This document shows, piece after piece, positions 17,410 through 26,159 of a DNA stretch of 64,000 bases. This DNA is from Streptomyces sp. NBC_00239 (lineage in GTDB: Bacteria; Actinomycetota; Actinomycetes; Streptomycetales; Streptomycetaceae): positions 7,254,001 to 7,318,000 of the forward strand of contig NZ_CP108095.1 of the NCBI RefSeq assembly GCF_036194065.1, written 5' to 3'. The notes beneath the pieces were generated by a model, which worked only from the letters and a program-made list of their open reading frames with translations, made no database searches and was not told the origin of the DNA. Position numbers and translations under genes: made by a program. Within the stretch, counting starts at the first letter, position 1; every line of letters starts with the position of its first letter.

Positions 17410-18243
17410 GTGACCAGCGCCCCCGGCCCGGAGTTCCGCCCCACCCACGTGGTGCCCCAGGAGGGCATGCCCGCCTGGGAGGCCCCCGACGTGTCCCGGC
17501 CCACCGAGCCCCTCGACCCGTTCCTGCCCGTGCAACTGCTGGAACGGCGCGGCGCCTGGGGCGAGGTCCTGTGCGCGAACGGCTGGTCGGCGTGGGTGGA
17601 CGGGCGGCTGCTGGTGTCCGTGCCCGGCCCGCCCCCGACGACCGGCCGCCCGCTCACCCGCACCGAGGACCCGGCCCCCCTCCTCGCCCGCTCCGCCGAG
17701 ATCCTGGAACGCTACCGGGGCGCCGCAGAGGACCTGGCCCGGGGCCGCACCGACGCCGCGGGCTTCCGCGGCGCCACCGCCGGACTGCGCGCCGGGATCG
17801 TCGTCGACGGGGAGTCGGTCTGGCTCTACGACGAGGAGGCCGGCCGCTGGATGTACGGGGACGGCACCCGGCTCACCACGTACGCGGCGGTGTCCGGCCC
17901 GGGCGCCCGCGGCTCCGCCGCCCCGCCCGGGGCGCAGCACACGGTGGGGACGGCCCCGGGGAACGCGGCGGACGGGGCGGACGCCGCGGACGGGGTGGCT
18001 GCCGGAGGGGTGGCCGACGGGACGGACCCGGTCGCCGTGCAGTTCGACGTACCGCCCGAGCCGCCTCGGCTCCCCGGGCGGCCCGAACCGCCGCCGTACG
18101 AGCCCGGCGCCGGTACGGGCGGCCACGCGCCGACCCGGGTGGTCGCCCCGCCGGACACCGGGTCGGGCCCGGGCCCGGGATCAAGTTCCGGTTCCGGTTC
18201 CGGTTCCGGCTCCGGCTCCGGCTCCGGCTCCGGTGAGCGGTGA
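17410..18243 (+). CDS. SH3-like protein of the FHA-ABC/kinase operon, with Gly-Ser tail
   Basis: The 277-residue protein starts at a GTG five bases after the ABC stop. Residues 35-75 (ERRGAWGEVLCANGWSAWVDGRLLV, shown here in part as WGEVLCANGWSAWVDG) look SH3-like. A helical segment follows (LARSAEILERYRGAAEDL), then a second short motif (VVDGESVWLYDEEAGRWMYGD). The last 90 residues are disordered and end in an uninterrupted Gly-Ser tract encoded by a hexanucleotide repeat. There is no signal or membrane helix. Its TGA overlaps the kinase ATG (TGATG), so it is co-translated with the kinase. It may act as an adaptor between kinase and transporter; that is inference. Confidence 0.85.
   Translation: MTSAPGPEFRPTHVVPQEGMPAWEAPDVSRPTEPLDPFLPVQLLERRGAWGEVLCANGWSAWVDGRLLVSVPGPPPTTGRPLTRTEDPAPLLARSAEILERYRGAAEDLARGRTDAAGFRGATAGLRAGIVVDGESVWLYDEEAGRWMYGDGTRLTTYAAVSGPGARGSAAPPGAQHTVGTAPGNAADGADAADGVAAGGVADGTDPVAVQFDVPPEPPRLPGRPEPPPYEPGAGTGGHAPTRVVAPPDTGSGPGPGSSSGSGSGSGSGSGSGSGER
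18185..18234 (+). repeat. Hexanucleotide tandem repeat encoding (Gly-Ser)n
   Basis: About eight consecutive six-base units of GGTTCC or GGCTCC lie in frame at the 3' end of the SH3-like gene. They encode a Gly-Ser tail. Such a tract can change length by slippage in six-base steps without disturbing the frame. Confidence 0.85.
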
Positions 18244-19256
18244 TGGCCGGGACCCGGTACGGCGACAGCGGTCTGCCCTACGACCTGACCGGGCGGCAGG
18301 TCGCCGGCTACCGCGTGGAGAGCGAGCTCGGCCGTGGCGGCATGGCCGTGGTCTACCTCGCCCGCGACGTGCGGCTGGGCCGCCGGGTCGCGCTGAAGGT
18401 GCTGGCGCCCGAACTGGCACGCAACGACTCCTTCCGGCAGCGGTTCATGCACGAGTCCCGGGCCGCCGCCGCGATCGACCACCCGCACATCGTGCCCGTG
18501 TTCGAGGCCGACGAGGCCGACGGGCTGCTCTTCATCGCCATGCGCTACGTGAACGGACACGACCTCCAGACCGTCCTGGACCGCGGCGGGCCGCTGGACG
18601 CCGAGGCGGCCGTGCGGATCGCCACTCAGGTGGCCTCGGCGCTCGACGCGGCCCACGACCACGACCTCGTCCACCGGGACGTGAAACCCGCCAACATCCT
18701 GGTGGCGGCCGGCGTCGACGAGGACCACCCGGAGCACGTGTACCTCGCCGACTTCGGCCTGACGAAGAAGTCCCTGTCGCTGAGCGGGGTCACCAGCTTC
18801 GGCGACATCGTCGGCACCGTCGACTACATGGCCCCCGAGCAGGTCGAGGGCATCGCCGTCGACGGCCGGTGCGACCTCTACAGCCTCGCCTGCGTCGTGC
18901 ACGCCGCCCTCACCGGGGCGCCGCCCTTCCGCCGCACCAACGACGTGTCCGTGCTGCTCGCCCAGAAGAACGACCCGCCGCCACCGCTGTCCTCGCTGCG
19001 CCCCGGGCTGCCGCTCGCCTTGGACGACGTCCTGGCCAAAGCCCTGGCCAAGGCGCCCGGCGACCGCTACGACACCTGCCTCCAGTTCACCGGCGCGCTG
19101 CGTCGGGCCGCGCGCGGGGCACCCGTAAAGCCGCTGCCGCCCCCGGACCCGGAACCCGGACGGCCCCGCACGGAGCCGGTGCCGGTCCCCGCGGGGCCGC
19201 CGCCCCCACCGCCCGGCTGGGCGCTGCCCGTCTTCCGGGCCGGCCGCCGTCGCTGA
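18243..19256 (+). CDS. Soluble Ser/Thr protein kinase of the FHA-ABC operon
   Basis: This 337-residue Hanks-type kinase carries glycine loop GRGGMAVVY (30-38), K52 in VALKVL, catalytic loop HRDVKPANIL, DFGLTKK, activation segment GTVDYMAPEQ and a Pro-rich C-terminal tail (PEPGRPRTEPVPVPAG). I see no membrane helix, so unlike PknF it appears cytoplasmic. It overlaps the upstream SH3-like gene by one base (TGATG). Given the two FHA domains in the same operon, it is likely to autophosphorylate on threonines and dock or phosphorylate the ABC exporter. That role is inferred from the Rv1746-Rv1747 precedent. Confidence 0.93.
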   Translation: MAGTRYGDSGLPYDLTGRQVAGYRVESELGRGGMAVVYLARDVRLGRRVALKVLAPELARNDSFRQRFMHESRAAAAIDHPHIVPVFEADEADGLLFIAMRYVNGHDLQTVLDRGGPLDAEAAVRIATQVASALDAAHDHDLVHRDVKPANILVAAGVDEDHPEHVYLADFGLTKKSLSLSGVTSFGDIVGTVDYMAPEQVEGIAVDGRCDLYSLACVVHAALTGAPPFRRTNDVSVLLAQKNDPPPPLSSLRPGLPLALDDVLAKALAKAPGDRYDTCLQFTGALRRAARGAPVKPLPPPDPEPGRPRTEPVPVPAGPPPPPPGWALPVFRAGRRR

Positions 19257-19273
19257 GCCGCCGCCGGCGGTGC

Positions 19274-19312
19274 CTTCACGGGTCCCGGTCCCGGTTCCGC
19301 TTCCCGGTGAAG
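19274..19312. terminator. Possible bidirectional terminator between convergent genes
   Basis: CTTCAC at 19274-19279 pairs with GTGAAG at 19307-19312, with GGG/CCC extending the stem across a bulge and a GC-rich loop between. It sits between the convergent ends of the kinase and the streptophobe-like gene. The stem is short, so the call is weak. Confidence 0.35.
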
Positions 19313-19327
19313 CCGTGAGGGCCGTGG

Positions 19328-20608
19328 TCAGCGGGCCCGGTCGGCTGCCGCGCCGCGCCGGACGCGGCCGGCGAGCAGTCCACCGAGGAATCCGGCGACC
19401 GCGCCCCAGAGCAGGCCGAGGCCCACCGTCCGCCACAGCACCGGCCGCAGCTCCACCTGCCCGCCGAGCCCGTCGACCTCGCCGATGCCCAGCAGGGACA
19501 GCCCGTACCGGGCCTGTACGTCGCCGAGGAGACAGATCGCCAGGACGGCCAGGGCGAGCGCGACCGCCAGGTGCAGGGCGTGCTGCCAGGGCTTCATCGC
19601 GCCGGGGGAGCGCATGGCGGCGACGAAGCCGGCGCCGAGCACCAGCACGGCGGCCACCACGACCAGCCACCAGGCGCGGCCGTCGTGCTCGGCGAGCGAT
19701 CCGACGTCGATGCGGGACAGGTCGGGGGTCCGCAGGACCTCGTCCAGGAGCTGGGGCATCGGAAGCCCGAACGGCCCCTCGACCTTGCCCTCCCACGATC
19801 CGCCGAGCCCCAGCGTGAGGGCGGGCCACACCAGGTTGGGCAGGCCCAGCAGCACCACGGCGAAGGTCTCCGACGGGTGGCCGCGGGTGGCGGCGACCAC
19901 GACGCCGACGCCGACGCCGAGCACGACGTACGCGAGGAGCAGCAGCACGGTCGCGGACGCGGCGGGTCGGACGGCGGCGTGGAAGCGGACCAGGCGGGCG
20001 GGGAGCGGGGTCCGCCGGGACACGAGCAGGGCGAGCACGACCAGGCCCAGGATCCAGAGCAGGCCGAAACCGAGCGTCGCGGGCAGCTCCGCCCGGAAGC
20101 CCACGGTGGGCGAGGCGTCCAGCAGCTCGCCGAGTTCGCCGAGCGGGTTGTCGCCCACGCTGATCCCGAAGGTGTGCCGGGCGAAGAGTGCGAAGCAGGT
20201 CAGCAGGGCCAGCCACAACAGGACCAACTGTCCGGCCCGGGCGAGGAGTTCGCCCTCGCCGATGACGGCCCGGTGGCGCATCGGGCGCAGCCAGCAGTAG
20301 CCGGCGGTGAGCGCGCCGGCCAGGCTGACCGACAGCGGGAGCACCGAGATCCCGGCGTCGGCCCCGGCGAGGAACCCGGCGCCGCCGGACACCTCGACGG
20401 AGCCGCCCGCGGCCATCACGACCACGGCCGCCAGTACGTGGGGGAACGCGCCGCCGGGCAGCGATCCGGCGCCCGCGGCGCCCAGTCCTGCCGCGGCCAC
20501 GGCCGTCATCGCCGCGAATCCGGCGAGCGCCGCGATCAGCGCGTCCCGCCAGCCCGCCGCCGCCGAGGGGGTCCGGGCCGCTGCTGCCTTTCCTGCCGTT
20601 GGGCTCAC
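19328..20608 (-). CDS. Streptophobe-like polytopic membrane protein
   Basis: The 426-residue protein is very hydrophobic, with about ten membrane helices and few charged residues. Recognisable segments are GGSVEVSGGAGFLAGADA near residue 80, YCWLRPMR near 115, and a conserved-looking loop SWEGKVEGPFGLPMPQLLD near 280. This agrees with my recollection of the Streptomyces family called streptophobe, which has no known function. I chose the GTG at 20608 because the ORF upstream of it overlaps the divergent gene. The gene converges with the kinase operon. In other Streptomyces I recall it beside Ser/Thr kinases too, though I cannot verify that here. Confidence 0.75.
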   Translation of the reverse strand: MSPTAGKAAAARTPSAAAGWRDALIAALAGFAAMTAVAAAGLGAAGAGSLPGGAFPHVLAAVVVMAAGGSVEVSGGAGFLAGADAGISVLPLSVSLAGALTAGYCWLRPMRHRAVIGEGELLARAGQLVLLWLALLTCFALFARHTFGISVGDNPLGELGELLDASPTVGFRAELPATLGFGLLWILGLVVLALLVSRRTPLPARLVRFHAAVRPAASATVLLLLAYVVLGVGVGVVVAATRGHPSETFAVVLLGLPNLVWPALTLGLGGSWEGKVEGPFGLPMPQLLDEVLRTPDLSRIDVGSLAEHDGRAWWLVVVAAVLVLGAGFVAAMRSPGAMKPWQHALHLAVALALAVLAICLLGDVQARYGLSLLGIGEVDGLGGQVELRPVLWRTVGLGLLWGAVAGFLGGLLAGRVRRGAAADRAR

Positions 20609-20778
20609 CCTGACACCGTAAGCAGGCCGCGCACGGCCCGCGCGGCGGACGGCCGGGGGCGGGCGGCCGCCGGGTTGCGGGCGCCACCCGGATGGCGCAC
20701 ACAATGGTCGGCAGGAGTGTCGCAAGTCCGGTTCCTCCCGCTGGGGGCCGGAGTCCTCCGCCTGGGAAGAAGCCGCCC

Positions 20779-22386
20779 GTGACCACACAGCCCTCCGGCC
20801 GGCCGCCGAACGGCCGCCCCACAGGTCCCCCGTCCGGCCGCCCCACGGGCCCCCCGTCGGGCCCGCTGTCCGGCTCGTCCGGGCAGGAACAGGGCCCGTC
20901 GGCGCCGCCGCCCGGTGTGCCGCCGGAGCCGCCCGGAGGTGGTTCCGGCGGCGGTTCCGCAGGGGCTGGCGGTGGTCAGGACGGAGGCGCGGGAGGCGGC
21001 GGCAAGCCGTGGTGGCGGTCCGTTCCGAGGATCGCCACGGCCGCGCTCGCGCTCGTCGCGGCGGTGGTGCTGACGGTCGTCCTGACCCGGCCAGGCAATG
21101 CCCCCAAGAGTGGTGGCGAGGTGTTCCTGCAGGCCGCGTCGGCGGAGGGGCCGGACCCGTACACGGAGTCCACCGCGACCACCCCGGCCCCCGCGACGCG
21201 GCAGCCGCAGTCCCCGCCACCGCCCGCGACCCCGCCGCCGCCCGGCGGGCAGACCGTGACGCACAGCGTGCCCGGCTCGGCCCCCGGCCTCTACGGGGGC
21301 ACCAAGAACGTCGCGAGCTGTGACGTGGAGAAGCAGGTCAAGGTGCTGACCGCGCAGCCCGCGAAGAACGGCGCCTTCGCCTCCGCCCTCGGCATCCAGC
21401 CGTCCACCGTCCCCGGCTACCTGCGCTCCCTCACCGCCGTGCAGCTGCGGTCGGACACCCGGGTCACCAACCACGGCTACCGGGACGGCCGTCCGACCAG
21501 CTACCAGGCGGTGCTCCAGGCCGGCACGGCCGTGCTCGTCGACAGCCACGGCGTGCCGCGGGTGCGGTGCGCCTGCGGGAACCCCCTCGGACCGCCGGTG
21601 GCGCTCCCGGCCGACCCGGTGCGGCACGGCCGGGCCTGGCCCACGTACCGGCAGGCGAACGTGGTGGTGATCGCGCCGTCGGTGACGGTCATCAACAAGT
21701 TCGTGATCTACGACCACGAGGACCGCCGCTGGTACGAGCGGCCCCGCGGCCACCACGACCGCCCCGACAAGCCCGTACCGCCGCCGCCGGACCCGTCCCC
21801 CTGGGTACCGGTGACCCCGCCGGTGAGTCCGCCGGTGACACCGTCCGAGATCACGCCGTCCGACTCGGGTACGCCTTCGGACTCGGGCACGCCGTCCGAC
21901 TCGGGTACGCCTTCGGACGAGGAGTCGTACTCCTCCGACACCGGGACCCCCTCGGATTCCGGTTCCTCTTCCGACTCCGCGTCGTCATCGTCACCGGCAT
22001 CGGACGAGGTGACCCCGTCCGACTCCGGCAGCTCGTCGTCGCCCGCGCGGATCGCCGGCTCCGTGGCGCCCCTGGGAACCCCCTGCCCGGTGCTGTCCGG
22101 GACGGTCATCGTGACCCCGCCGCCCGCGCCCGGTGTCAGCCCGCCGACTCCGTGCCCGCCCGTCGTCTACCCGCCCAGCGGCCCGCCGTCCGCCGCCTCG
22201 CCCGCCTCCGAACCGGCCACGCCCCCGTCGCCCGCCGACGTCTCGCCGGAGAGCCAGGCCGCACCGGCCACCTCCCAGGAAGAGCCGGCCCCGCAGCCCC
22301 TCACCTCCCTGACCACGTCCTCTCCGGCGGCCCCGCCGCCCTCCTCCCCGCCGCCTTCCTCCCCGCTCCCGGGCTACGGCGACTGA
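20779..22386 (+). CDS. Ser/Pro-rich membrane-anchored protein with DUF6777-like domain
   Basis: The 535-residue protein has a Pro/Gly-rich cytoplasmic tail (residues 1-80). One membrane helix (IATAALALVAAVVLTVVL, near 86-104) follows. Then comes a folded extracytoplasmic domain of about 200 residues, with GGEVFLQAASAEGPDPYT at its start and paired cysteines (NVASCDVEKQ, RCACGNPL). The last 190 residues are a Ser/Pro/Asp-rich stalk with four copies of TPSDSG. The folded part resembles DUF6777. The GTG at 20779 has GGGAAGA eight bases upstream; an ATG at 20692 is an alternative. The function is unknown; a surface-exposed, possibly wall-spanning role is inference. Confidence 0.72.
   Translation: MTTQPSGRPPNGRPTGPPSGRPTGPPSGPLSGSSGQEQGPSAPPPGVPPEPPGGGSGGGSAGAGGGQDGGAGGGGKPWWRSVPRIATAALALVAAVVLTVVLTRPGNAPKSGGEVFLQAASAEGPDPYTESTATTPAPATRQPQSPPPPATPPPPGGQTVTHSVPGSAPGLYGGTKNVASCDVEKQVKVLTAQPAKNGAFASALGIQPSTVPGYLRSLTAVQLRSDTRVTNHGYRDGRPTSYQAVLQAGTAVLVDSHGVPRVRCACGNPLGPPVALPADPVRHGRAWPTYRQANVVVIAPSVTVINKFVIYDHEDRRWYERPRGHHDRPDKPVPPPPDPSPWVPVTPPVSPPVTPSEITPSDSGTPSDSGTPSDSGTPSDEESYSSDTGTPSDSGSSSDSASSSSPASDEVTPSDSGSSSSPARIAGSVAPLGTPCPVLSGTVIVTPPPAPGVSPPTPCPPVVYPPSGPPSAASPASEPATPPSPADVSPESQAAPATSQEEPAPQPLTSLTTSSPAAPPPSSPPPSSPLPGYGD
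21853..21921 (+). repeat. 18-base tandem repeat encoding TPSDSG
   Basis: Near-identical 18-base units (ACGCCGTCCGACTCGGGT and variants) lie in tandem. They encode TPSDSG four times, followed by related PSDEE and PSDSGSSSDS stretches. The repeat builds part of the extracytoplasmic stalk of the DUF6777-like protein. Confidence 0.8.
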
Positions 22387-22700
22387 CCGCCCGCCCGCCC
22401 GCCCCGCAGCGCCACCGCGCACCGGTACCCCAGGTACCGGTGCGCGGTGGCGTGCTGACCAGGCGTCGGGTCCCGGGTCGGCGGCCGGCCCGGTAGCTAC
22501 GCGCGTTGAAATGGGGCGCTCGCCCGTACTGCAACGGACGTCACTTACGTCCCGCTACGCGCGTCCACCGGGAAAGATCCGCGCGACGGACATGTTTTCT
22601 TCATCTGTTCGGCACATGACAATGTGAGCCTCGCTCTGCCACCTGACATCCCGCCAACCCGACCGGCGGGAGCGGTGCGTGTTGAAGAGGTATCCCCCAC
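22387..22700. other. 314-base intergenic region: terminator then endonuclease promoter region
   Basis: The first 70 bases hold a strong terminator hairpin for the DUF6777-like gene. The remaining 250 bases hold no gene. They include an imperfect inverted repeat at 22611-22630 (GGCACAT-GAC-AATGTGAGCC), about 70 bases before the endonuclease start, in a locally AT-richer patch. A GAAGAGG ribosome site lies at 22684-22690, ten bases before the GTG. Confidence 0.65.
22410..22452 (+). terminator. Perfect 20-bp stem, 3-base loop terminator
   Basis: Bases 22410-22429 (CGCCACCGCGCACCGGTACC) are exactly complementary to 22433-22452, with loop CCA. The hairpin begins 24 bases after the stop of the DUF6777-like gene. 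There is no U tract, as is usual for Streptomyces terminators. Confidence 0.85.
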
Positions 22701-23522
22701 GTGAAGAGGATCTCCCGTCTGACCCCCTGGGCCGCCGGGCTCGCGGCGACGGCCGCAGCAGCCCTGTTCCTGATACCGGCCCCGGCGTCCGCCGGTCCGT
22801 CGCAGGTCGCGATCGCCCCGGTCGCCGCCACCGTGACGCCCGACGAGTACTACGCCCCGGCCGCGGGCAAGACCGGAGCGGCTCTCAAGACCGCTCTGCA
22901 CGACATCATCAAGACCCAATCGAAGATCAGCTACTCGGCTGTCTGGAACGCCCTCAAGGTCACCGACCAGGACCCGGCCAACCCCAACAACGTCATCCTC
23001 GTCTACTCCGGCCGTTCGCAGTCCAAGGCGACCAACGGCGGCGGCGTCAACGACTGGAACCGCGAGCACGTCTGGGCCAAGAGCCACGGAGACTTCGGCG
23101 AGGTCACCGGCCCGGGCACCGACCTGCACCACCTCCGCCCGGAGGACGTCACGGTCAACAGCACCCGCGGCAACAAGGACTTCGACCTCGGCGGCAGCCC
23201 CGTCTCCGAGGCCCCCGGCAGCTACACCGACGCCGATTCCTTCGAGCCGCGCAACGCGGTCAAGGGCGACGTCGCGCGCATGCTGCTCTACATGGCCGTG
23301 CGCTACGACGGCGGCGACGGCTTCGCCGACCTCGAGATGAACGACAGAGTGCTCAACGGCTCCGCGCCCCTCTTCGGCCGGATCAGCCTGCTGAAGCAGT
23401 GGAACCAGCAGGACCCGCCGGACGCCTTCGAACAGCGCCGCAACCAGGTGATCTACGACACCTACCAGCACAACCGCAACCCGTTCATCGACCACCCGGA
23501 GTGGGTCAACCAGATCTGGTAG
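22701..23522 (+). CDS. Secreted endonuclease I family nuclease
   Basis: The 273-residue protein has a signal peptide (MKRISRLTPWAAGLAATAA through PAPASA, cleavage near 31). The mature enzyme shows the beta-beta-alpha-metal nuclease features of the endonuclease I/NucM family: NREHVWAKSHGDFG near 115, TDLHHLRPEDVTVNSTRGN near 137, and a C-terminal YQHNRNPFIDHPEWV. It should degrade extracellular DNA non-specifically. The GTG start has GAAGAGG ten bases upstream. It is monocistronic, bounded by the terminator at 22.4 kb and a 155-base gap before the next gene. Extracellular DNases in Streptomyces serve nutrient scavenging and programmed hyphal death. Confidence 0.92.
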   Translation: MKRISRLTPWAAGLAATAAAALFLIPAPASAGPSQVAIAPVAATVTPDEYYAPAAGKTGAALKTALHDIIKTQSKISYSAVWNALKVTDQDPANPNNVILVYSGRSQSKATNGGGVNDWNREHVWAKSHGDFGEVTGPGTDLHHLRPEDVTVNSTRGNKDFDLGGSPVSEAPGSYTDADSFEPRNAVKGDVARMLLYMAVRYDGGDGFADLEMNDRVLNGSAPLFGRISLLKQWNQQDPPDAFEQRRNQVIYDTYQHNRNPFIDHPEWVNQIW

Positions 23523-23677
23523 CCCCCCGCGTGCCCCACGGGCCGCACCCGCGCGCAGCCCCGGCCACCGCCGGCCGGGCCGCTGCCGCCACGGGTGCGG
23601 CCCGTCCGCGCATCCCCTCCCACCGGGGCCTCGCACCCCGGCCGGTGGGACGGCCGGATCGGTGAGACAGTGGGACC

Positions 23678-25888
23678 ATGGGCCACAGGGGAGTACCCCG
23701 GGCCGCCGTGCCGCACCCCGACGCATGGCCGGCCCGGCCGGACCTGAGCCTCGCGCTCAACCGGATGGGTACCTTCGACTGGAACCTCGACAGCGGGCAG
23801 ATGCACCTCGACGCGACCGCTCTCGAGGTCTTCGAGCTGTGGCCGGACGAATACGCCGGTACGGCCGCCTCGCTGCGCGTGCGCATCCCGCCCGGCGAGG
23901 AGGCCCGCCTCGACGCCCGGGTCTCCCAGGCCCTGAAGAACGGTCGCACCGAGTACGGGGCCTACTTCCGGATCCGGCTCCGCGACGGCACCCCCCGCTG
24001 GACCCACACCCAGGGCCACATCCTGCGTGACGACACGGGCCGCCCGTACCGGATCATCGGGATCGTCCGGGACGCGTCCCCGGACCCCGACGACCCCGGC
24101 GCGCCCGCCGCCCCGGACGGCCGGGACGAGGCCGGCCGGGACGCGGCCCGGCGCCGGATGACCGGGGTGGTGGACCGCACCACCGCGATCCTCGCGCACG
24201 CCCGCACCGTCAACGACGTCACCGACATCCTCAAGGACCCCGAGTCCCTCGGGCACCTCGGCGCGGTCAGCGTGATGCTCGGGGTGGTCGACGGCGGGCG
24301 CGTACACCTCGTCGCCGAGGGGCAGCTCGGCTCGTACGTCCCCGAGATCGAGTACACCCGGATCGACGCGGCGTTCCCGATGAGCGAGGCGGTCCGCACC
24401 CTCCAGCCCGTGTTCCTCACGTCGCGGGAGGAGTTCCAGGAGCGCTTCCCGCTGCTGTGGCCGTACATCGAACCGCTCTCCGTGCGCAGTGGCGCGTACC
24501 TGCCGCTGATCGCCCAGGGGCGCCCGATCGGCGCCATCGGCCTGCTGTACGCGCGGGACGGCGGGTTCTCCGCCGAGGAGCGCAACCTGCTGGTCGCACT
24601 CGGCAGCGGCATCGCGCAGAGCCTCCAGCGGGCGATGCTGTACGAGCAGGAACACGACCTCGCCGAAGGCCTCCAGCGGGCGATGCTGCCGCGTCGGATC
24701 CCGGAGGTGCCGGGTGCGCAGATCGCCGTGCGCTACCGCGCCGCCCGGATGGGCCGGGACATCGGCGGGGACTGGTACGACGTGGTCCCGCTGGGCGACG
24801 GCCGGATCGGCGTGATGATCGGCGACGTCGAGGGCCACGACACCGACGCCGCCGCCGTCATGGGCCAACTGCGGATCGTGCTGCGCGCCTACGTCACCGA
24901 GGGGCACACCCCCGGCGCGGCGATGGCCCGGGCCGGCGCCTTCCTCCGCGACCTGGAGACCGACCGCTTCGCCACCTGTACGTACGTCGAGGCCGACCTG
25001 AACACCGGCCTGCTGCAACTGGTGCGGGCCGGGCACCTGGACCCGGTGGTGCGCCGCGGCGACGGCAGCTGCCACCGGGTCGCGGTCGCGGGCGGCCTCC
25101 CGCTCGGCCTGCCCGCCACGCCTCCGGCGGAGAAGGCCGCCCGCGCGGCCGGGGAGACGGCGGCCCGGGAGGCGGCGGAGGTACCCGCGGGGGGCGGTGC
25201 GGTCGCGGGCCTGGGTACCGGCTATCCCGTCACCGCGCTCGAACTGCACCCCGGCGAGACGTTGTTGCTGTGCACCGACGGCCTGATCGAGCGGCCCGGC
25301 GCCGATCCCGACCTCGGCATGCGGGAGTTCATGGCCGCCGTACGGCGTGGCCCGACCGATCTGGAGCAGCTCGCCGACGTGCTGTGTGACCTGGTGGGCG
25401 ACGCGGGCGGCGGCGACGACATGGCCCTGCTCCTGTTGCGCCGTCACGGTTCCCCCGTACCGCGCGGCGGCGGCCCGTTGCGCCACCACCTCAGGCCGGG
25501 CGACCCGTCGGGCCCGGCCACGGTCCGCCACCTGGTCCGCGCCGCCGCGGCGGCCTGGGGCGCGCGGGACCGGTCCGACGAGATCGAGCTGGCCGCCGAC
25601 GAGCTGATGACGAACGCGCTCGTACACACCGACGGCGGCGGCGAGGTGACACTGCGGCGCACGGCCGAGGGCCGGATCCGCGTCGAGGTCGAGGACGGCT
25701 CCAGCGCGCTGCCGCGCCGCCGGGAGGCGGGCGACTGGGCGGTGTCGGGCCGCGGCCTGCAGCTGATCGACGGGCTCGCGGACGCGTGGGGAGTGGAGCC
25801 CCGGGGCGGCGGCAAGTGCGTCTGGTGCGAGTTCGCCGCACCGGCCGCCGAGCCCGCCGAGCCCGCCGAGCTGGCCGGGAACTCCTAG
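23678..25888 (+). CDS. PAS-GAF-SpoIIE phosphatase with C-terminal HATPase domain
   Basis: This 736-residue cytoplasmic regulator has four modules. A PAS domain (about 25-140; GTFDWNLDSGQ, GTPRWTHTQGHI) and a GAF domain (about 165-320) sense an unknown signal. A PP2C/SpoIIE phosphatase follows (about 340-590), with metal motifs GGDWYDVVP, IGDVEGHD and DDMALLLLR. An anti-sigma-like HATPase ends the protein (about 610-725; LAADELMTNALVHTDGGGE and GRGLQLIDGLADAWG). An Ala/Glu/Gly-rich insertion lies in the phosphatase near residue 490. Such proteins dephosphorylate anti-anti-sigma factors. No sigma, anti-sigma or antagonist gene is nearby, so the target lies elsewhere. Confidence 0.93.
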   Translation: MGHRGVPRAAVPHPDAWPARPDLSLALNRMGTFDWNLDSGQMHLDATALEVFELWPDEYAGTAASLRVRIPPGEEARLDARVSQALKNGRTEYGAYFRIRLRDGTPRWTHTQGHILRDDTGRPYRIIGIVRDASPDPDDPGAPAAPDGRDEAGRDAARRRMTGVVDRTTAILAHARTVNDVTDILKDPESLGHLGAVSVMLGVVDGGRVHLVAEGQLGSYVPEIEYTRIDAAFPMSEAVRTLQPVFLTSREEFQERFPLLWPYIEPLSVRSGAYLPLIAQGRPIGAIGLLYARDGGFSAEERNLLVALGSGIAQSLQRAMLYEQEHDLAEGLQRAMLPRRIPEVPGAQIAVRYRAARMGRDIGGDWYDVVPLGDGRIGVMIGDVEGHDTDAAAVMGQLRIVLRAYVTEGHTPGAAMARAGAFLRDLETDRFATCTYVEADLNTGLLQLVRAGHLDPVVRRGDGSCHRVAVAGGLPLGLPATPPAEKAARAAGETAAREAAEVPAGGGAVAGLGTGYPVTALELHPGETLLLCTDGLIERPGADPDLGMREFMAAVRRGPTDLEQLADVLCDLVGDAGGGDDMALLLLRRHGSPVPRGGGPLRHHLRPGDPSGPATVRHLVRAAAAAWGARDRSDEIELAADELMTNALVHTDGGGEVTLRRTAEGRIRVEVEDGSSALPRRREAGDWAVSGRGLQLIDGLADAWGVEPRGGGKCVWCEFAAPAAEPAEPAELAGNS

Positions 25889-26159
25889 TCCACGGCGTCC
25901 GCCGAGCCCGCGGTGTCCGGCCCATGTGCGTCGCGCGGGTGCCGCGCGGGAGAACACGGACAGACAAGTTCCGGCCAATTGATCCGTGTTGGCGAGAAAC
26001 GTGTCCAAGGTCACTGCGTACATATTTGGTTGTTACTCCCGACAACGAGGACACAAGCCGCGGGTCGGGCGTTGCTCGATGATCGTGTTCCTGTCAGAGT
26101 GCCCCGGATCTCTGCGCGCGATGGCGCGGAGACGCACAGGCATGGGGGAGTGCACAAGC

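Noticed and set aside
22590..22640. A possible PHO box upstream of the secreted endonuclease
   Set aside because: TTCATC and related pieces occur, but I could not align two clean 11-base PhoP direct-repeat units.
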